Shown here piece after piece: positions 14,804 to 25,940 of a DNA stretch of 53,004 nt; the first letter of the stretch is position 1; every line of letters starts with the position of its first letter. Under the pieces are notes generated by a model. The model saw nothing but the letters and a program-made list of their open reading frames with translations. It searched no databases and was not told the origin of the DNA. This stretch comes from Brevundimonas sp. UBA5936 (GTDB lineage: Bacteria; Pseudomonadota; Alphaproteobacteria; Caulobacterales; Caulobacteraceae): positions 510 to 53,513 of the forward strand of contig DJDA01000020.1 in the NCBI GenBank assembly GCA_002430835.1, given 5' to 3'. The position numbers and the translations under genes are program-made.

Positions 14804-15451
14804 TCAGGGACGGGCGGTGAAGACGCGGTAGCCCTTTTCCTCGGCCGCCGCGATCATCTGGGCGTCGCCGGAGGTGTCGCCATAGGCGGCGGCCAACTGC
14901 ATGTCCGCGCCATAGGCGGCGCGCAGGCGGTGCATCTTCTCCTCGCCTCGGCAGTTGCCGCCAACGAAGGTTCCCTGCACGCGGTCCTGATCGTCGAAGG
15001 CCAGGCGGGTGCCGATCAAGTTCTCGGCCCCGAGCCTGCGGGCGAAGGGGGCGACGGTGGTTTCGGGCGAGGCGGTGACGATGACGCGATGGGCGCCGCG
15101 ACGGCCCCAGTCTTCCCAGGTCGCCAGCGCATCAGGGCGCATGAAGCGCGGCCAGATCTCGGCGGCGAAGCGTTCGGCCTCAACCTCCAGCGCCTTGCGG
15201 TCGGCGTCCATCAGGAACTCGCGCACCGACGCGACCTTGATCCGGCCCCGATCCCGGTCGCCCAGATAGGCGAAGACCGCCGGGATCATCTGCACCAGTC
15301 CGGTCAGCCAGCGCACCGGCCCGGCCCGCCATTTCAGAAAGCTGGTGAAGCTGTCGCGAATCGTCAGGGTGCCGTCGAAATCGAAGGCGACGATGAGTTG
15401 GCCGGGGGCAGGGGACTGGTGAAAGGCTTTTTCGCTTCCCATGTCAGACAT
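14804..15451 (-). CDS. HAD-superfamily (subfamily IB, SerB-like) phosphatase
   Basis: The 215-aa protein has all HAD motifs: the nucleophile pair D24/D26 in VAFDFDGTLT, motif II in VIVTASPE, the basic residue in CRGEEKM, and the acidic motif GDTSGDAQMI. The insertion of helices after motif I (FLKWRAGPVRWLTGL) marks subfamily IB, which includes phosphoserine phosphatases and membrane-lipid-linked phosphatases. The substrate cannot be told. ATG 15451 is chosen; TATAAT-like DNA just upstream would otherwise be coding. There is no operon partner. Confidence 0.8.
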   Translation of the reverse strand: MSDMGSEKAFHQSPAPGQLIVAFDFDGTLTIRDSFTSFLKWRAGPVRWLTGLVQMIPAVFAYLGDRDRGRIKVASVREFLMDADRKALEVEAERFAAEIWPRFMRPDALATWEDWGRRGAHRVIVTASPETTVAPFARRLGAENLIGTRLAFDDQDRVQGTFVGGNCRGEEKMHRLRAAYGADMQLAAAYGDTSGDAQMIAAAEEKGYRVFTARP

Positions 15452-15647
15452 TAGCCGTGATCCCCATATTATCTGTCCTGTCCGTTCCCCGAAGCGCGCT
15501 GCGGCGCCGCAACGGGGTTGTGGCGGAACGTGTGATGGGTGATTGTCATTTTTTGAAGACCTTCGATGATAGATTCCTTGGATCGATCGTGAAGGAAGCG
15601 CCTTTCGTCCCAATGTCGGGGCGGATCGCGGATAGTGAGAAGGGTCT

Positions 15648-16916
15648 ATGACCAAAGCCGCCGGCACAGACGCCAAAAGCACGCTCTACTGCTCGTTCTG
15701 CGGCAAGAGCCAGCACGAAGTCCGCAAACTGATCGCCGGACCGACCGTTTTCATCTGCGATGAATGCGTCGAACTGTGCATGGACATCATCCGCGAAGAG
15801 CACAAGATCGCGTTCAAGACCTCCAAGGACGGCGTGCCCACGCCCAAGGAGATCCGCGACGTCCTCGACGATTATGTGATCGGTCAGAGCCACGCCAAGA
15901 AGGTGTTGAGCGTCGCCGTCCACAACCACTACAAGCGCCTGAACCACGCGACGAAGAACAACGACGTCGAACTGGCCAAGTCGAACATCATGCTGATCGG
16001 GCCGACCGGCTCGGGCAAGACGCTGCTGGCCCAGACGCTGGCGCGCATCATCGACGTGCCGTTCACCATGGCCGACGCCACGACCCTGACCGAAGCCGGT
16101 TATGTGGGCGAGGATGTCGAGAACATCATCCTGAAGCTGCTTCAGGCGTCGGACTACAACGTCGAGCGGGCCCAGCGCGGCATCGTCTACATCGACGAAA
16201 TCGACAAGATCTCGCGCAAGTCGGACAATCCGTCGATCACCCGCGACGTGTCGGGCGAGGGCGTGCAGCAGGCCCTGCTGAAGATCATGGAAGGCACCGT
16301 CGCCTCCGTGCCGCCGCAGGGCGGGCGCAAGCATCCGCAGCAGGAGTTCCTGCAGGTCGACACCGCCAACATCCTGTTCATCGTCGGCGGCGCCTTCGCC
16401 GGCCTGGAAAAGGTGATCTCGGCGCGCGGCGAGGGGGCCTCGATCGGCTTCGGCGCCAAGGTCAAGGAGATCGACGAGCGTCGCACCGGCGAAATCCTCA
16501 AGCAGGTCGAGCCTGACGATTTGATGCGTTTCGGCCTGATCCCCGAGTTCATCGGCCGTCTGCCGGTCCTGGCGACCTTGGAGGATCTGGACGAGGTCGC
16601 TCTGATCAAGATCCTGACCGAGCCGAAGAACGCTCTGGTCAAGCAGTACAAGCGCCTGTTCGAGATGGAGAATGTGACGCTGACCTTCACCGACGACGCC
16701 CTGTCGGCGGTGGCCAAGAAGGCGATCACCCGCAAGACCGGCGCCCGCGGCCTGCGCTCCATTCTGGAAGGCGTGCTGCTGGAGACCATGTTCGAACTGC
16801 CCACCTACGAGGGCGTCGAGGAAGTCGTGGTCAACGCCGAGGTGATCGAGGGCAAGGCCCAGCCGTTGCTGATCTATTCGGAAACCAAGAAGAAGACGGC
16901 CGACGGCGCCGCCTGA
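15648..16916 (+). CDS. clpX: ATP-dependent Clp protease ATP-binding subunit ClpX
   Basis: This 422-aa AAA+ unfoldase has an N-terminal zinc-binding domain with Cys15, Cys18, Cys37 and Cys40 (YCSFCGK, ICDECVEL). Walker A is GPTGSGKT (Gly118-Thr125) and Walker B is IVYIDEIDK. SIGFGAKV is the IGF-type loop that docks to ClpP, and LIPEFIGRLPV is the sensor region. ClpX unfolds tagged or adaptor-delivered proteins and feeds them to ClpP; in Caulobacterales it drives the cell cycle by degrading CtrA. clpP is not in the window. A terminator follows at 16940, so lon has its own promoter. Confidence 0.97.
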   Translation: MTKAAGTDAKSTLYCSFCGKSQHEVRKLIAGPTVFICDECVELCMDIIREEHKIAFKTSKDGVPTPKEIRDVLDDYVIGQSHAKKVLSVAVHNHYKRLNHATKNNDVELAKSNIMLIGPTGSGKTLLAQTLARIIDVPFTMADATTLTEAGYVGEDVENIILKLLQASDYNVERAQRGIVYIDEIDKISRKSDNPSITRDVSGEGVQQALLKIMEGTVASVPPQGGRKHPQQEFLQVDTANILFIVGGAFAGLEKVISARGEGASIGFGAKVKEIDERRTGEILKQVEPDDLMRFGLIPEFIGRLPVLATLEDLDEVALIKILTEPKNALVKQYKRLFEMENVTLTFTDDALSAVAKKAITRKTGARGLRSILEGVLLETMFELPTYEGVEEVVVNAEVIEGKAQPLLIYSETKKKTADGAA

Positions 16917-16939
16917 CGCTGAGGCCCGATCCAAGCGAA

Positions 16940-16968
16940 AAGGGGCGGCTCGCCACGGGCCGCCCCTT
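16940..16968 (+). terminator. Terminator after clpX
   Basis: AAGGGGCGGC (16940-16949) pairs perfectly with GCCGCCCCTT (16959-16968) around a 9-nt loop, 23 bp after the clpX stop. The T-run is only two bases before CATCG. Confidence 0.65.
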
Positions 16969-17047
16969 CATCGTTTCAGAGACGACCCAGGCGGCCGTCT
17001 GAAATCACACGCTTTTTCACGCTTCTGTGGGCCGCCGCCCCGTTACG

Positions 17048-17077
17048 CTTGAACCGCGTCCAGACAGAACCACATAC
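17048..17077 (+). promoter_or_regulatory. Sigma-32-type heat-shock promoter of lon
   Basis: CTTGAA (17048-17053) and CCACATAC (17070-17077) are spaced by 16 bp. This is close to the alphaproteobacterial sigma-32 pattern (CTTGAA, then CCCCAT.T). It lies about 115 bp before the lon start, and lon is a classic heat-shock gene. The match is by eye. Confidence 0.5.
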
Positions 17078-17191
17078 TCACACGAAAGCCGCTGAAAAAT
17101 AGCGGGTCGAGTCGAGACGAGGCGGCAGTAACGCCAAGTCGGATCGGGTCGGCGGGTCTGAGATTCACGAAGGCCCCGGAAAGTACGCATC

Positions 17192-19591
<2,400 letters not shown>

Positions 19592-19618
19592 CTCTGGGTC
19601 TCTGACCAGATGAAGGAC

Positions 19619-19652
19619 GGCGGTTCGGGGGGACCCGGACCGCCTTCTTTTT
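19619..19652 (+). terminator. Rho-independent terminator after lon
   Basis: GGCGGTTCGGG (19619-19629) and CCCGGACCGCC (19634-19644) form an 11-bp stem with one G-U pair and a 4-nt loop, followed by TTCTTTTT. Confidence 0.85.
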
Positions 19653-19710
19653 GACCCGCCCGCCGACAGCGGCTTAAGTGCGCGCTTCGTTCGCGAGGGG
19701 AGCCGCAGAC

Positions 19711-19986
19711 ATGACCAAGACGGAACTGATCGGCCGCATGGCCGAGGCGGCGGGCATCAGCCGCGACCAGGCCAAGCTGGCGCTGGAAGCCTTCACCGAT
19801 CAGGTGACGGGTTCACTTGCTCAGGGGCGCGACGTGCGCCTGGTCGGCTTCGGCAGCTTCGTCGCCGTGGACCGCAAGGCGGGCGTGGCCCGCAATCCTC
19901 AGACCGGCCAGGAGATCGCCCGCCCGGCCTCGCGCACCGCGCGCTTTCGCCCCGGCGAAGGCTTGAAAAGCGCCTTGAACGGCTGA
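19711..19986 (+). CDS. hup: HU-family DNA-binding protein
   Basis: The 91-aa histone-like protein starts at ATG 19711 after GAGGGGAG. MTKTELIGRMAEAAGISRDQAKLALEAF forms the helical dimer body, and RLVGFGSFVAVDRKAG leads into the beta-arm, with ARNPQTGQEIARPASRTARFRPG wrapping DNA. The proline in RNPQTG that bends DNA is present. HU compacts the nucleoid and assists replication and repair. It is a single-gene unit between the lon terminator and tRNA-Val. Confidence 0.95.
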   Translation: MTKTELIGRMAEAAGISRDQAKLALEAFTDQVTGSLAQGRDVRLVGFGSFVAVDRKAGVARNPQTGQEIARPASRTARFRPGEGLKSALNG

Positions 19987-20032
19987 CCGCCACAGGGCAT
20001 GAAGCCTGTCCCGACGCTGAGTCGGATGATGT

Positions 20033-20109
20033 GGGCGGCTAGCTCAGCTGGTCAGAGCATCTCGTTTACACCGAGAGGGTCGGCGGTTCGAACCCGTCGC
20101 CGCCTACCA
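20033..20109 (+). tRNA. tRNA-Val(TAC)
   Basis: The 77-nt gene folds as a full cloverleaf. The acceptor GGGCGGC pairs with GCCGCCT (one terminal G-U). The D arm is GCTCAGCTGGTCAGAGC, the anticodon arm is CTCGTTTACACCGAG with anticodon TAC in a TTTACAC loop, and the T arm carries GGTTCGAACC. The CCA end is encoded. No integrase gene or repeated tRNA end was seen nearby. Confidence 0.95.
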
Positions 20110-20265
20110 TTCCTTTTTGGACAATATGTGTGTTCGGCGCGTCGTCTGCGCCGTAGCGACATCACGGCTATCGAGAACTCGTGATGATGAACGCATTTTC
20201 GCCATAAAGACTCATGGCGAGACGGGTGCTATCCAAGACAGGGGGGCTCGAACTGGAGCCTGACG

Positions 20266-21438
20266 ATGCCAAGTCGCAGAGACGCCCTGATCTCTACTCT
20301 GGGGTTCGCCGCAGCGGCGACCACATTTGGCTATGGAACGCGAGCGGGCGCGCAGGCCGGCGCGCCCTATGTCGCCGGGACGGCCGAGAAGCGGCTGGAC
20401 ATCATCAATCTTCTGGATCTGGAAGCTGAAGCCCAGCGCCTGATCCCCAAGGGACCGTTCGGCTACATCTCGGGCGGAGCCGGAGATGAGTGGACGTTGC
20501 GTGAAAACGTCCGGGCGTTTGATGATCGACAGATCCTCCCGCGCAATCTGGCGGGGGTGACGCAGCCGGACACTCGTGCGGAACTGCTCGGATCTCAGGT
20601 CGCTTTGCCGGTCTTCGTGCCGCCGATGGCGGCCCACGGTCTGGCCCACGCGACGGCTGAACGAGGCAGCGCCAAGGGCGCGGCTGACGCCGGCGCCCTG
20701 TTCTGCGCGCAAACCCTGGCCAATACGCCGCTGGAGGATATCGCCAGGGCCAGTTCCGGCCCGAAGTGGTTCCAGCTGTATTACGCCAAGGATGCGGGCG
20801 TGAATCGCGAATTGATGCAGCGCGCCAAGGCCGCCGGTTGCACGGCCATTGTCTTTACTGTCGACTTGGAGTGGGCCGGAAATCGAGAGGCGGACCGGCG
20901 CAATGGGTTCGCCTTCCCCGAGACGCTGCCGTTCCCGAACGTGCCGAATGCGCCGGTCGGGGCGACGCTGGCGGAGCTGTTTCAGGTCTTCAAGCGCGAT
21001 CTGACATTCGGCGACCTCGAATTCATCGCGCGCGAGTCTGGTTTGCCGGTGGTGGTGAAGGGCGTTCTGACGCCTGAAAACGCCAGGGAATGCGTGGCCC
21101 ATGGCGCGGCGGCGATCCAGGTCTCCAACCATGGCGGGCGGCAGTTGGATACGGTGCCGGCGGCGATCACCGCCTTGCCTGGGATCGTTGAGGCCGTAGG
21201 CTCCAGCGTGCCGGTCTATCTCGACGGCGGCGTAAGGCGTGGCGTTCATGTCTTTCAGGCCCTGGCGCTGGGGGCCAAGGCGGTCGCGGTCGGGCGACCG
21301 ACGCTCTACAGCCTCGCCCTGGGCGGGGCGCCAGGCGTCACCTCCATGTTCGAAACACTGAAGACCGAACTAGCGCTGGCCATGAAGCTGTCCGGTTGCG
21401 CCACCGTGGACGACATCTCCCGCAAGTTCGTCACCTAG
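20266..21438 (+). CDS. Tat-exported FMN-dependent alpha-hydroxyacid oxidase/dehydrogenase
   Basis: The 390-aa protein has the LldD/glycolate oxidase TIM-barrel fold. Visible motifs are GYISGGAGDEWTLRENV, VPPMAAHGLAH, FQLYYAKD, Lys265 in VVVKGVL, and catalytic His289 in QVSNHGGRQLD; YLDGGVRRG binds the FMN phosphate. In this family FMN oxidises L-lactate, glycolate or mandelate-like acids to 2-oxo acids. The first 31 residues, MPSRRDALISTLGF then an Ala-rich stretch ending AGAQA, form a twin-arginine signal (SRRDAL). This suggests a folded, FMN-loaded enzyme in the periplasm, whereas most family members are cytoplasmic. The natural substrate and electron acceptor are unknown. Confidence 0.85.
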   Translation: MPSRRDALISTLGFAAAATTFGYGTRAGAQAGAPYVAGTAEKRLDIINLLDLEAEAQRLIPKGPFGYISGGAGDEWTLRENVRAFDDRQILPRNLAGVTQPDTRAELLGSQVALPVFVPPMAAHGLAHATAERGSAKGAADAGALFCAQTLANTPLEDIARASSGPKWFQLYYAKDAGVNRELMQRAKAAGCTAIVFTVDLEWAGNREADRRNGFAFPETLPFPNVPNAPVGATLAELFQVFKRDLTFGDLEFIARESGLPVVVKGVLTPENARECVAHGAAAIQVSNHGGRQLDTVPAAITALPGIVEAVGSSVPVYLDGGVRRGVHVFQALALGAKAVAVGRPTLYSLALGGAPGVTSMFETLKTELALAMKLSGCATVDDISRKFVT

Positions 21439-21608
21439 CGTATCTGGAGTTCCAGAAATGGGACGATGGATCGGATGGTGTGTAAATTTGCACCGATGCG
21501 TTCTGCTGGTGAGACGCTGAGGGGGCCTGGATCGCTTGTTGCGCAAGAGGGCCCATCCCACATCGGGTCAAAGGCGCCCGGTCGGGCGCCTGCAACGAGG
21601 AGACGGCC

Positions 21609-22457
21609 ATGTCGAACACCCCCGAACGCGCGATCGTCAGCGTCACACGCTCGCAACCCATGCACCGCGACGCCATCCGCGATGGACGCGCCGCCGTCAT
21701 GCCGGGCGACTGGCGGAAGCATGATCCCTTCCTGTCGATGATGAACGACCGCTTCAAGCGCGGCGCCTTCGGGCCGCATCCGCACCGGGGTTTCGAAACC
21801 GTCACCTATGTGATGTCAGGCCGTCTGCGCCATGAGGACAACAAGGGCGGCGGGGGCGAACTGGGGCCGGGAGACACCCAGTGGATGACGGCGGGCCGAG
21901 GCGTGATCCACAATGAAATTCCGGCTGATGACGGCTTCGTTCATGTGCTGCAACTGTGGCTGAACCTGCCGGCCAAGGACAAGCTGACGCCGTCGCGCTA
22001 TCAGGACTTGCGGGGGGCTGACATGCCGGTGCGGCGCGAGCCTGGCGTCGAGGCGCGGGTTATCGCCGGGCGCTCCGGCGACGTGGCGGGACCGGCTCAG
22101 AGCCATTCGCCGGTGATGATGCTGGACATTCGTCTGGAGCCCGGTGCGGAGTTCACCCAGGACATTCCGGCGGGCTTTAACGGTTTTCTCTACGTGATCG
22201 ACGGCGAAGGAGCGTTCGGCGCGACGGCGACGCAGGGCGGCCCCGACGCGACCTTGTGGATGGAGCACAAGGCCGAGGACAGCGTGGTGTCCATCACCGC
22301 CGCCACCGCTCTGCACGTCATCCTGCTGGCGGGGGCTCCGCTGAATGAGCCGGTCGCCGCTCGCGGCCCCTTTGTGATGAACACCGAGGTCGAGTTGGAT
22401 GAGGCGATGCACGACTATCGCGCCGGCGGATTCGGCGCGCCTTTCAGCGCGCCCTAA
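21609..22457 (+). CDS. Pirin family protein
   Basis: This 282-aa bicupin starts with ATG 21609 after CGAGGAGACGG. The N-terminal pirin cupin has the metal ligands His57 and His59 (GPHPHRGFETVTYV) and His101 and Glu103 (GRGVIHNE). The C-terminal cupin (LRLEPG-like motif in DIRLEPGAEFTQDIP) is less conserved. Pirins bind iron; several bacterial ones are quercetin 2,3-dioxygenases, others act as redox-sensing regulators. No neighbour indicates which role applies here. Confidence 0.9.
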   Translation: MSNTPERAIVSVTRSQPMHRDAIRDGRAAVMPGDWRKHDPFLSMMNDRFKRGAFGPHPHRGFETVTYVMSGRLRHEDNKGGGGELGPGDTQWMTAGRGVIHNEIPADDGFVHVLQLWLNLPAKDKLTPSRYQDLRGADMPVRREPGVEARVIAGRSGDVAGPAQSHSPVMMLDIRLEPGAEFTQDIPAGFNGFLYVIDGEGAFGATATQGGPDATLWMEHKAEDSVVSITAATALHVILLAGAPLNEPVAARGPFVMNTEVELDEAMHDYRAGGFGAPFSAP

Positions 22458-22480
22458 GCACGGCGCTGAGGTCGCGAGTC

Positions 22481-22511
22481 AGGCCCGATGGCGACGATGT
22501 CGTCCGGGCCT
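22481..22511. terminator. Hairpin between the converging pirin and cupin genes
   Basis: AGGCCCG (22481-22487) and CGGGCCT (22505-22511) enclose an inner GACGA-TG-TCGTC palindrome, giving a long near-continuous hairpin. It lies between two convergent genes and may end transcription from both sides, but it lacks a T-tract. Confidence 0.45.
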
Positions 22512-22572
22512 GGCTCTGTCGGGCCGCTGTTCCATGCTGGCCCAGCGTCAGGTCTTCCGTCTTGCTTGAAGC

Positions 22573-22962
22573 CTATTCCGACGTCTTGCCGTCGAAATGC
22601 TCTTCGGCTTCGTCGGCCTTGGTCGGGTGGATCACGCCGTCGCGGTGCTCGGGCGGGCCGTACAGGGTGTAGAGCTTCAGCGGCTCGGTCCCGGTGTTGA
22701 TCAGGTTGTGGCGGGCGCCGGCGGGCACGATGATGCCGGACTCGGCTTCGGCCGGGCGGGACAGGCCGTCGATCACGATCTGGCCCTGGCCCTGCTCGAT
22801 GCGGAAGAACTGGTCGTGGCCTTCGTGGACCTCTTCGCCGATCTCCTCGCCGGGCTGGAGCGTCATCAGCACCAGTTGCAGGTGGCGGCCGGTGTAGAGC
22901 ACCCGGCGGAAGTCGTCGTTGTCGAGCGTCGCCCGTTCGATGTCGTCGAGATAGCCTTGCAT
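22573..22962 (-). CDS. Small single-domain cupin protein
   Basis: The 129-aa protein has one cupin barrel. Motif 1 is EEIGEEVHEGHDQFFRIEQG with the metal-binding His/His/Glu set, and motif 2 is IIVPAGARHNLINTGTEPLKLY. Close relatives are annotated only as cupin-domain proteins, sometimes linked to mannose-6-phosphate isomerase-like folds. It starts at ATG 22962 and has no operon partner. The C-terminus is acidic and Lys/His-rich. No substrate can be assigned. Confidence 0.85.
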   Translation of the reverse strand: MQGYLDDIERATLDNDDFRRVLYTGRHLQLVLMTLQPGEEIGEEVHEGHDQFFRIEQGQGQIVIDGLSRPAEAESGIIVPAGARHNLINTGTEPLKLYTLYGPPEHRDGVIHPTKADEAEEHFDGKTSE

Positions 22963-23041
22963 GGCGAATCCTCATGGAGAGCAGGGAGGGCCACCCCTTA
23001 ACCCGTCCTGAGGCGCCGGGCCTTGATCTTTCGCAAGGCCA

Positions 23042-23073
23042 AGAAAAAACGCCGGAGCTTGCGCCCCGGCGTT
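23042..23073 (-). terminator. Rho-independent terminator of gltA
   Basis: On the minus strand AACGCCGG pairs with CCGGCGTT around a 10-nt loop and is followed by TTTTCTT. It lies 25 bp after the gltA stop. Confidence 0.88.
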
Positions 23074-23097
23074 TCGTATTCTGCGCTGTGCGACGGC

Positions 23098-24399
<1,302 letters not shown>

Positions 24400-24466
24400 C
24401 TAGGCCCCTTGTTCTTCTTTCGACCGGCGCGCGGGGAGGCGGACGGCCTGAGTTGGTTATGGGTGA

Positions 24467-25882
24467 TCACTTAGTCTGTTGCAGCGCATCATCCAAGCGT
24501 CCGAGACTTTCGTCGCGCCCGAGCGCGCAGAGAGTGCGTGCGATATCTGGCGACGTCGAGCCGCCCGTCAAGGCGGAGCGCATGGAAGGTCCGATTTTTC
24601 CGAAACCTACGCCTTCCTCTTCAGCGAAAACTTTAAGCTCGGCTTCCAGAGCAAAGACGTCCCAGCTCTGGAAAAGACCCAGTCGTTCACGCAGTCGTGA
24701 AATTCGCTGCCCGCCTTCGCCTTGCAGCAAACCGGCCGATTTCTCGTTTAAGGCGAGCGGACGCACCTGCAACACGAATGCCGTCTGATCGGCCAGTTCG
24801 GGGATGGTTTTGGCGCGATCCTTGACGAAGGGCATGGCGCGCAGAAGCCGTTCCTCGTCGTCCGGCTGCAACGTGCGGCCGCGCGCTAGATGGGCGTCCA
24901 GGGTCAGCTTGGCCAGGCGATCGTCGTCGGCCAGGCGCAGCCAATGGGCGTTGACGTGGGCCAGCTTGTCGAAGTCCAGGCGGGCGGGGGCTTTGTTGAC
25001 GCCGGTCAGGTCGAACCAGGCCAGCGCCTGCTCGTCGCTGAACAGTTCGTCGTCGCCGTGCGCCCAGCCCAGGCGGGCCAGATAGTTGCGCATGGCCTCG
25101 GGCAGATAGCCCATGTCGGCGTATTCGTGCACCGCCTGGGCGCCGTGGCGCTTCGACAGCTTGGCGCCGTCCGGGCCGTGGATCAGGGGGATGTGGGCGA
25201 AGGTCGGCCGCGTCCAGCCCAGGGCGTCATAGATCAGGCTCTGGCGGGCGGCGTTGTTCAGGTGATCGTCGCCGCGAATGACGTGGGTCACGCCCATGTC
25301 GTGGTCATCCACCACCACGGCCAGATTGTAGGTCGGCGCCCCGTCCGAGCGCAGGATGACCAGGTCGTCCAGCGACGCCGAGTCCCAGCGCACGGTTCCC
25401 TGCACGGCGTCATCGACCGCGACGGCCTGATCCAGCGGGCGGCGGAAGCGCACCGTGTGCGGCTTGGCCAGATCGTCGACGCTCGGTTCGCGATCGCGCC
25501 AGGGGGAGACGAAATCGCGGCCCTCGGCCTTGGCCTGGTCGCGCAGGGCCGTGGTCTCGTCAGCGGTCAGGAAGTCGCGATAGGCGTGGCGGGTCGCCAG
25601 CAGTTCATTGACCACATCGCGGTGACGGTCGGCGCGAGCGAACTGGAAGACCGGTTCTTCGTCGCCGAACAGTTCGAGCCAGGACAGGCCGTCGAAGATG
25701 GCCTTCACCGCCTCGTCGGTCGAACGCTCGCGGTCGGTGTCCTCGATGCGGATCAGGAATTTGCCGCCGCGCCCCTTGGCGTACAGCCAGTTGAATAACG
25801 CAGTTCTCGCCCCGCCGATATGCAGGTAGCCTGTGGGCGAGGGGGCGAAGCGGGTGACGACGGTCGAGGAAGGGGAGGTCAT
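24467..25882 (-). CDS. gltX: Glutamyl-tRNA synthetase
   Basis: This class I aminoacyl-tRNA synthetase has about 471 residues. The HIGH-type motif is in RFAPSPTGYLHIGGARTALF and the KMSKS-type motif is KLSKRHGAQAV. The C-terminal helical anticodon-binding region ends DDALQQTK. It charges tRNA-Glu, and in many alphaproteobacteria also tRNA-Gln before amidation. ATG 25882 (MTSPSS) is chosen; ATG 25897 would add five residues. It runs divergently from comEC, with 58 bp between the two starts. Confidence 0.95.
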   Translation of the reverse strand: MTSPSSTVVTRFAPSPTGYLHIGGARTALFNWLYAKGRGGKFLIRIEDTDRERSTDEAVKAIFDGLSWLELFGDEEPVFQFARADRHRDVVNELLATRHAYRDFLTADETTALRDQAKAEGRDFVSPWRDREPSVDDLAKPHTVRFRRPLDQAVAVDDAVQGTVRWDSASLDDLVILRSDGAPTYNLAVVVDDHDMGVTHVIRGDDHLNNAARQSLIYDALGWTRPTFAHIPLIHGPDGAKLSKRHGAQAVHEYADMGYLPEAMRNYLARLGWAHGDDELFSDEQALAWFDLTGVNKAPARLDFDKLAHVNAHWLRLADDDRLAKLTLDAHLARGRTLQPDDEERLLRAMPFVKDRAKTIPELADQTAFVLQVRPLALNEKSAGLLQGEGGQRISRLRERLGLFQSWDVFALEAELKVFAEEEGVGFGKIGPSMRSALTGGSTSPDIARTLCALGRDESLGRLDDALQQTK

Positions 25883-25940
25883 AGAGGCAGGGTCCATAGG
25901 GCAGGGTCTTATACGCCCGCCCGTGGGGAAGCGAACCCTT

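Noticed and set aside
20033..20265. Genomic island integrated at tRNA-Val
   Set aside because: No integrase, no repeated tRNA end, and neighbouring genes look like ordinary chromosome.
25833..25940. N-terminal extension of ComEC from 25833
   Set aside because: It would overlap the gltX 5' end, and its sequence has no ComEC character; ATG 25941 starts just before the first helices.
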